A DNA stretch of 64,000 nt from Candidatus Chloroploca sp. Khr17 (GTDB taxonomy: Bacteria > Chloroflexota > Chloroflexia > Chloroflexales > Chloroflexaceae), in the NCBI RefSeq assembly GCF_004138165.1, contig NZ_RYFF01000009.1, forward strand, positions 61,598 through 125,597, given 5' to 3'. Positions 59,727-64,000 of this stretch are shown here, one piece after another. The notes beneath the pieces are model-generated. The model had not been told where the DNA came from, ran no database searches, and saw only the letters and a program-made list of their open reading frames with translations. The position numbers were made by a program, and so were the translations under genes. How positions within the stretch are numbered: the stretch's first letter is position 1; each line of letters opens with the position of its first letter.

Positions 59727-60881
59727 CTATTCGTTGGTCGAGGCAGGCTGCGCCTTGCCACGTTCACGCATCTCGCGTGCCTTTTGCTTCAGATCACGAA
59801 AAAAGTCAGTCTCCACAATCTCCTTGACCTGATCGCTGCGTTTATGTTCATCAATCATGATCTGGAGATCCTGCACATGCTTGCGCAGATCCTGCTCGCG
59901 CTGGATCACTTCCTGGGCCATTGTGCCAAAGACCCGGCTTAACTGTGCGATCTCATCATCACCTGTGGCTGCTTTCAACGTCTCGGCCTGGGCCACCGTG
60001 AGCGTATTCTTTTCCATCGCACGGGCGGCCTCGCTCAAATCAATCAGCGGCCGCGTCATACTCTGCGCCATCAACGCCGCATTGGTAATAATAAAGACCG
60101 TCGTCATCAAAATCGTCACGGCCAGTTGAAAAAAGACCCCCCCAAAGGCACCTGCCCAACCTCCATTGAGGCGCGCATTTGCCTCGAGGAGAAAGAGGCT
60201 GAGCATAATGATCGGCACAGCCGCCGAGATCACGACGGTCAGCAAGACGCGCTGCATCAAACCAGCGCGAAACATTGCTGGCCCATAGAGGTGACGATAG
60301 GCATAGTTAAAGAGCAAGATCGGCACAATGACCGCCGCATAGATCCAGTTAATCAGCACCAGAGGAAGATTGTTACGCGCCACCGTCTGCCAGATCGTCG
60401 TCTGATCCTCATAGACAAAGACAAATGGATCGAGCACCGCCGCAAAGAGACCCGCCGCCACCACAGCAAGCGAAGTCAACCCGAGCGCTTTCAGCAAGCC
60501 TTCCCGCGTCTGATAACACCACTGACGCAGCACGGCAAAACCGGGGATGAGGCCCAGCAGCCCATTCGCGACTTGCCAGTTGATCTGCAAACTCGCCGCA
60601 AGCGCCTGGGGTGAGGAAGCATCAAGCGGAAAGTGGACAAACCCGGTGAGCATATCAGCCAGCAGATTGCCCCCAAAGCCCACCACAAACCCAACCAGCG
60701 GGCCAAAGGCAAACCCGAAGAAGATCGGGATCGCCACGCCGGGGCGCAGATTACCTGCAATCGCACTTGAACTGGTCGTCGCAAAGACAGTCACCCACGA
60801 GGTAGCAGCATAGAGGACGGCCCCCAGAAGGGCCATCCGCACCAGAAACCCCCATCCAGGTTGTGTTGCAGGGCGATCCAT
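59727..60881 (-). CDS. Membrane HAMP protein with ECF-S-like (vitamin transporter) input domain
   Basis: The 384-residue product starts at ATG 60881 after AAGGGGA. The first ~200 residues have six TM helices with RPGVAIPIFFGFAFGPLVGF and GFGGNLLADMLTGF, the hallmark of ECF-type substrate-binding (S) components. Two further TM helices precede a HAMP domain (~265-325, MTRPLIDLSEAARAMEKNTL). The protein ends in a coiled-coil (~325-370) and a basic tail, with no kinase, cyclase or methyl-accepting domain. It looks like a small-molecule sensor whose output must come from partner proteins in the operon. Confidence 0.8.
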   Translation of the reverse strand: MDRPATQPGWGFLVRMALLGAVLYAATSWVTVFATTSSSAIAGNLRPGVAIPIFFGFAFGPLVGFVVGFGGNLLADMLTGFVHFPLDASSPQALAASLQINWQVANGLLGLIPGFAVLRQWCYQTREGLLKALGLTSLAVVAAGLFAAVLDPFVFVYEDQTTIWQTVARNNLPLVLINWIYAAVIVPILLFNYAYRHLYGPAMFRAGLMQRVLLTVVISAAVPIIMLSLFLLEANARLNGGWAGAFGGVFFQLAVTILMTTVFIITNAALMAQSMTRPLIDLSEAARAMEKNTLTVAQAETLKAATGDDEIAQLSRVFGTMAQEVIQREQDLRKHVQDLQIMIDEHKRSDQVKEIVETDFFRDLKQKAREMRERGKAQPASTNE

Positions 60882-60906
60882 CACGTCACGTCCCCTTGAA
60901 CATTGT

Positions 60907-61671
60907 CTACGCGATGAGCAACGATGCCAGCCGGTCGAGCCGCGCCGTCATCGGGTGGTCGGGATATTTCAAGACAAAAATGCCTGAACTCGACAAGACC
61001 ATCATCTCGTCAGAGTGGGGCAGAATTGCGCCAACACGACAGTTATAGGTCTGCTCGATCTTCTGCTGCACATGGTCAAAGTCAAAGACCGGCGGCACCT
61101 TGTTGACCACCAAGAGCAAATTGGGTACCTCAAGCTTGCGGGCGACCTCGACTGTCACACTGGTGCCCTGATAATCCTGGTTATCGGGGCGCATAATGAT
61201 CGCCAGCGCATCCGAAATCGCAATCGAAAGCAACGTCTCTTCATTGAGACCAGGGTGGGTATCAATCATCAACACATCGAGCTGCAGGTCTTCGAGCAAT
61301 TGTTGAAACCCATCATTGAGCAACCCCACATCATAGCCCTCGCGGAGAATCTTGGCAATTTCACCTGCCTTGATACTCGACGGGATCAAGAAGACCTGCC
61401 CCGTGAGACCGGGCTTGAGCTGTTGCAAAATCGAGGTCACATCCATCGCCGCGTCTTTAATTTCGCACTTGCCCCAGAGATAATCGTTCAGCGAGCGGCT
61501 GATATGCTCTTCATCCAGACCAAAGAGCACATGGATGCCCGGCGACTGAATATCAGTATCGACCACCCCAACCCGGAGGCCACGCTGGGCCAAGAGTGCG
61601 GTGATATTCGCCGTTGTATTCGATTTACCGGTGCCACCACGAAACGAGTGGATCGAGATAATCTTTGACAT
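60907..61671 (-). CDS. MinD/ParA-like ATPase 1
   Basis: The 254-residue product has the deviant Walker A HSFRGGTGKSN (~8-18), in which the usual signature Lys (KGGxGKS) is Arg. It also has switch I VDTDIQSPG, a Walker B-like LMIDTHPGLNEE, and base-recognition VVNKVPP. There is no clear C-terminal membrane-targeting helix. MinD-like ATPases dimerise on ATP and position or switch partners. It is 27 nt after its paralog and 25 nt before the HAMP gene. Confidence 0.88.
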   Translation of the reverse strand: MSKIISIHSFRGGTGKSNTTANITALLAQRGLRVGVVDTDIQSPGIHVLFGLDEEHISRSLNDYLWGKCEIKDAAMDVTSILQQLKPGLTGQVFLIPSSIKAGEIAKILREGYDVGLLNDGFQQLLEDLQLDVLMIDTHPGLNEETLLSIAISDALAIIMRPDNQDYQGTSVTVEVARKLEVPNLLLVVNKVPPVFDFDHVQQKIEQTYNCRVGAILPHSDEMMVLSSSGIFVLKYPDHPMTARLDRLASLLIA

Positions 61672-61698
61672 AGGTTGCCCTTCTCTGTTTCACTACGA

Positions 61699-62523
61699 TC
61701 AACCGGGTGGTTGTTCGATGGCCGGGAACGGATCAAGGTGGCTCAGCAATGCCTCGGCCACATGCGCAAAGACACGGGTGATGGCATGCTCGGGATAGCG
61801 CAACACAAAGAGGTCGGCACTACCCAGCGCAGCAAGCTCGGGATGATAAGGAAGCAACGCCAACACAGGATGGCGGTAGGTCTGAGCTAACTCTTGGCTG
61901 ACCCGTACCGGATCAAAAAGCGTACTGATCTGATTGGCCACCTGCACAATCTGCGGCACCCGCAGCGTCTCGGCAATATCAACTGCCACCGCTGTCCCCG
62001 CATAATCAGGCTGATCGAGCTGAAGCACCAGTACCAGCGTCTGAGCGACGGCCAGCGAATGGATCGCCAGCATGCTCTCTTCTTGAATGCCGGCATGCGT
62101 ATCAATCAAGAGCGTATCAAGCTGCAACGCCTCTGCCATCGCGATCAGATCATCGGTAATGCGCTCGATCCGAAAGCCGTTCTGCAGCAAGGCCGCACGA
62201 TCACGCAACCGTGGACTGGCCGGCATCAGCCAGATGGATCCAGTCTGATGCATCATAACAGACCCAGGCGCAAGCTGCCAGTTGGGGGTGACATCATACC
62301 AGGCGTCCTTACCTTCACAGCGCTCAAGTAAGAAATCGTTGAGCGTGGCGCCAATTGCTGTCACCTCGAGGCCAAAAAAGGAGGTCAGTCCACCCTCTTG
62401 CACATTGGCATCAAGCAGGCCAACCCGTTGACCACGCCGAGCAAGCAGGGCGGCAGTATTGGCGGCGAGCGTCGATTTGCCGATGCCCGCACGGGCCGAA
62501 TGAAAGACGACACACTCAACCAT
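61699..62523 (-). CDS. MinD/ParA-like ATPase 2
   Basis: The 274-residue product is a paralog of the next gene. Walker A reads HSARAGIGKST, again with Arg in place of the signature Lys and Ala for the first Gly. LLDANVQEGGL and LLIDTHAGIQEES are the switch and Walker B regions, and VANQIS aligns with the NK(V/I) base motif but lacks the Lys. The two ATPases may form a heterodimer whose cycle is controlled by the phosphatase/RsbW-like pair. Confidence 0.87.
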   Translation of the reverse strand: MVECVVFHSARAGIGKSTLAANTAALLARRGQRVGLLDANVQEGGLTSFFGLEVTAIGATLNDFLLERCEGKDAWYDVTPNWQLAPGSVMMHQTGSIWLMPASPRLRDRAALLQNGFRIERITDDLIAMAEALQLDTLLIDTHAGIQEESMLAIHSLAVAQTLVLVLQLDQPDYAGTAVAVDIAETLRVPQIVQVANQISTLFDPVRVSQELAQTYRHPVLALLPYHPELAALGSADLFVLRYPEHAITRVFAHVAEALLSHLDPFPAIEQPPG

Positions 62524-62564
62524 CAGCGCACAGCCTCCCTTTGGAGATGGAACATCATCAAGGC

Positions 62565-63827
62565 TCAGGCGGCGATCCGTTGAATCGCCAGCATGGTAAT
62601 GTCATCGAACTGGTCAGCACTAGCAATATGGGCCTGGAGATTGCGTTCGAACCGATCGAGTACCTCGGTCGCCGACGCGGCTGGCTGGGCCAAGAGTTGG
62701 AGCAGGCGCTTTTCGCCAAAGAACTGGCGCTCGGGGTTACGCGCATCAGTGACCCCGTCACTATAACAGAAGAGGATCTCGCCCGGATCGATCTGGGCAT
62801 GGGCAATATTAAAATCGGCCCCAGGGATCAAGCCCACCGCCGGTCCAGTCATCGCGAGTTTTGTGCGGACACCATCAGGACCAACGATCAACGGCGGACA
62901 ATGGCCCCCATTTGCATAGATCAGCGCACCAGTCACCGGATCAAAGACGCCAAAAAAGAGCGTGACGAACATATTCATATCCAGATGGTTGTCGGTGATA
63001 TAGTTGTTCGTCAGCACCATCGCATTCTTGAGCGAGGCCGCCCCAATCGTCGGGAGAGCCTGCCGCCCCTTTTCGCGGCGCGCGACAGGGGTCAAGGCAT
63101 CCCCCGAACCGCCAAGCACGTTGGTCCAGTCACTCAAGCTATAGTGCTGCTGGGCAAAAGCCCGCACCAGGCTACGCGACAAAGACATAAAGAGGGCGGC
63201 CCCAACCCCCTTGTCACACACATCGGCAATCACAAAGCCAACGCGCCGATTCTGGGTCAGCATGAACGCATCATAAAAATCGCCCGCGACCTCACGCGCC
63301 GGATGAAACCGGGCGGCGATCTCCCAGCCAGGGAGTTGCGGCAACTGACTCGGCAGAAAGCCCAGTTGAATCTGGCGGGCAATCTGGACATCACGCTCGA
63401 TCTTCAACAAGGTCTCTTGCTGATCATCATTCTGTTGATGTTCAAGCAACGTGCGTTGCGCCAGCATGCCCTGCACCCGCGCCTTGACGACCGGGGGCAA
63501 ACACGAAGCCGGGATATAATCAACGGCCCCCATCTCGAAACAGCGGGCCAGGCCAGGGTCAAGATCGTCGGGCGCAATCATGAGCACCGGTGTCATCATG
63601 AGCGCACCAGTGGCACGCATCCGCTCCAGAACCTGGTAGCTATTGATTGCCCCCCATAAGCCAAGTTCAAGCAGGGCCAGATCAAAACGCTGGGTCTTTA
63701 ATAAATCAAGCGCTGCGCGTCCATTGTCGAGGGCCGTCACCACATAGCCGAGGGCTTCAAGCTGGTCGCGGAGCAGATTGCGTCGCTCGGCTTGTTCGTC
63801 GATAATCAGGATCGTCTGGGCCGCCAT
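62565..63827 (-). CDS. Pseudo-receiver/SpoIIE (PP2C) serine phosphatase
   Basis: The 420-residue product starts at ATG 63827 after GGTGGAG. Residues ~5-120 form a response-regulator fold with the acidic pair IDE, but the phospho-acceptor Asp is Glu54 (ALLELGL), the switch Thr is Ala (LMIAPDD) and the conserved Lys-Pro is absent (DYIPAS). A coiled linker (~122-150) leads to a PP2C/SpoIIE domain with metal-binding AGDFYD, ADVCDKGVGAALFM and CYSDGVTD intact. It should dephosphorylate a Ser/Thr on a partner (STAS-type) protein, as RsbU does. The Glu substitution suggests constitutive or non-phosphorylation control. Confidence 0.93.
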   Translation of the reverse strand: MAAQTILIIDEQAERRNLLRDQLEALGYVVTALDNGRAALDLLKTQRFDLALLELGLWGAINSYQVLERMRATGALMMTPVLMIAPDDLDPGLARCFEMGAVDYIPASCLPPVVKARVQGMLAQRTLLEHQQNDDQQETLLKIERDVQIARQIQLGFLPSQLPQLPGWEIAARFHPAREVAGDFYDAFMLTQNRRVGFVIADVCDKGVGAALFMSLSRSLVRAFAQQHYSLSDWTNVLGGSGDALTPVARREKGRQALPTIGAASLKNAMVLTNNYITDNHLDMNMFVTLFFGVFDPVTGALIYANGGHCPPLIVGPDGVRTKLAMTGPAVGLIPGADFNIAHAQIDPGEILFCYSDGVTDARNPERQFFGEKRLLQLLAQPAASATEVLDRFERNLQAHIASADQFDDITMLAIQRIAA

Positions 63828-63837
63828 AGCTCCACCC

Positions 63838-64000
63838 TTATGCTTGCAGAGGTCGATACATCACAAAAATATTGCGGTTCATCTGATCAACATATTCGTA
63901 GTTGAAATAATCAACCCCTTTGAGGGCCAGATAAACTCCAAGACCACCAATGTTGCGTTCTTCGAGGGGGCGATCGAGATCTTCGGGGTCGGGCCGTTCA
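63838..64000 (-). CDS. RsbW-like anti-sigma/serine kinase ATPase, C-terminal part (partial)
   Basis: The frame enters from the right edge and stops with TAA at 63838-63840, 10 nt before the phosphatase gene. The visible 53 residues contain LEERNIGGLGVYL and FVMYRPLQA, the G2-box and end of GHKL-type HATPase_c_2 domains found in RsbW/SpoIIAB serine kinases. This completes a kinase-phosphatase partner-switching pair. Confidence 0.8.
   Translation of the reverse strand, partial: ERPDPEDLDRPLEERNIGGLGVYLALKGVDYFNYEYVDQMNRNIFVMYRPLQA

Overview
The window looks like a chromosomal segment of a filamentous Chloroflexota bacterium, probably class Chloroflexia. This is inferred from the gene mix: a CruF-type carotenoid gene, an HTH/NB-ARC/WD40 giant, VYLPL-tailed secreted multidomain proteins, bacterial deoxyhypusine synthase, and short GC-rich palindromic repeats. 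No rRNA gene or species marker is present, so the lineage is not proven.

Layout. 1-10.2 kb: the 3' end of a secreted repeat protein, a tRNA-Ile/tRNA-Ala operon, and three minus-strand secreted proteins (beta-helix, PPC/IPT and vWA/IPT) that share a VYLPL-type C-terminal tail. 10.7-14.4 kb: an HTH/NB-ARC/14-WD40 STAND protein behind two dyads. 14.5-19.4 kb: a NatAB-like ABC exporter coupled to an S41 peptidase. 19.7-27.4 kb: methyltransferase, SCP2 protein, SH3 protein, GT2, then sucC, purA and argD. 27.5-36.5 kb: a co-directional run encoding a complex-I/group-4-hydrogenase-like membrane module (degenerate large subunit, two antiporter-like subunits, HyfE-like and NuoH-like subunits), an ABC exporter and an amine oxidase. 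36.4-45.5 kb: ArsR regulator, DusB, small flavoprotein, acyltransferase, CruF, SPFH/NfeD pair, and deoxyhypusine synthase-purN-DHOD-like. 45.7-51.6 kb: a complete type I restriction-modification system with 12-bp repeats in hsdS. 51.6-55.9 kb: a decayed accessory zone with a three-gene TIGR04255 cassette between direct repeats, toxin-antitoxin debris and a MITE. 55.9-64 kb: an eight-gene minus-strand signalling operon running off the window end.

How the genes work together. The last operon combines an RsbW-like ATPase, a SpoIIE phosphatase with a degenerate receiver, two MinD-like ATPases, a HAMP protein with a vitamin-transporter-like membrane domain, an MFS/NTT-like carrier, a PaaK-like adenylate-forming enzyme and a glutaminase-fold protein lacking its catalytic Ser-Lys pair. 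It is my best candidate for an undescribed system. The complex-I-like module without an adjacent Fe-S small subunit, and the TIGR04255 cassette beside the restriction system, come next.

Several mobile-element-like repeats are present. One 153-199 bp MITE family has 14-bp terminal inverted repeats and about 10-bp direct repeats. Others are a 95-bp TA-type MITE and a TTTGCGCC-rich repeat. Strong sigma70-like promoters can be read upstream of the tRNA operon, cruF, nfeD and the VapB-like gene, and extended -10 promoters recur elsewhere.
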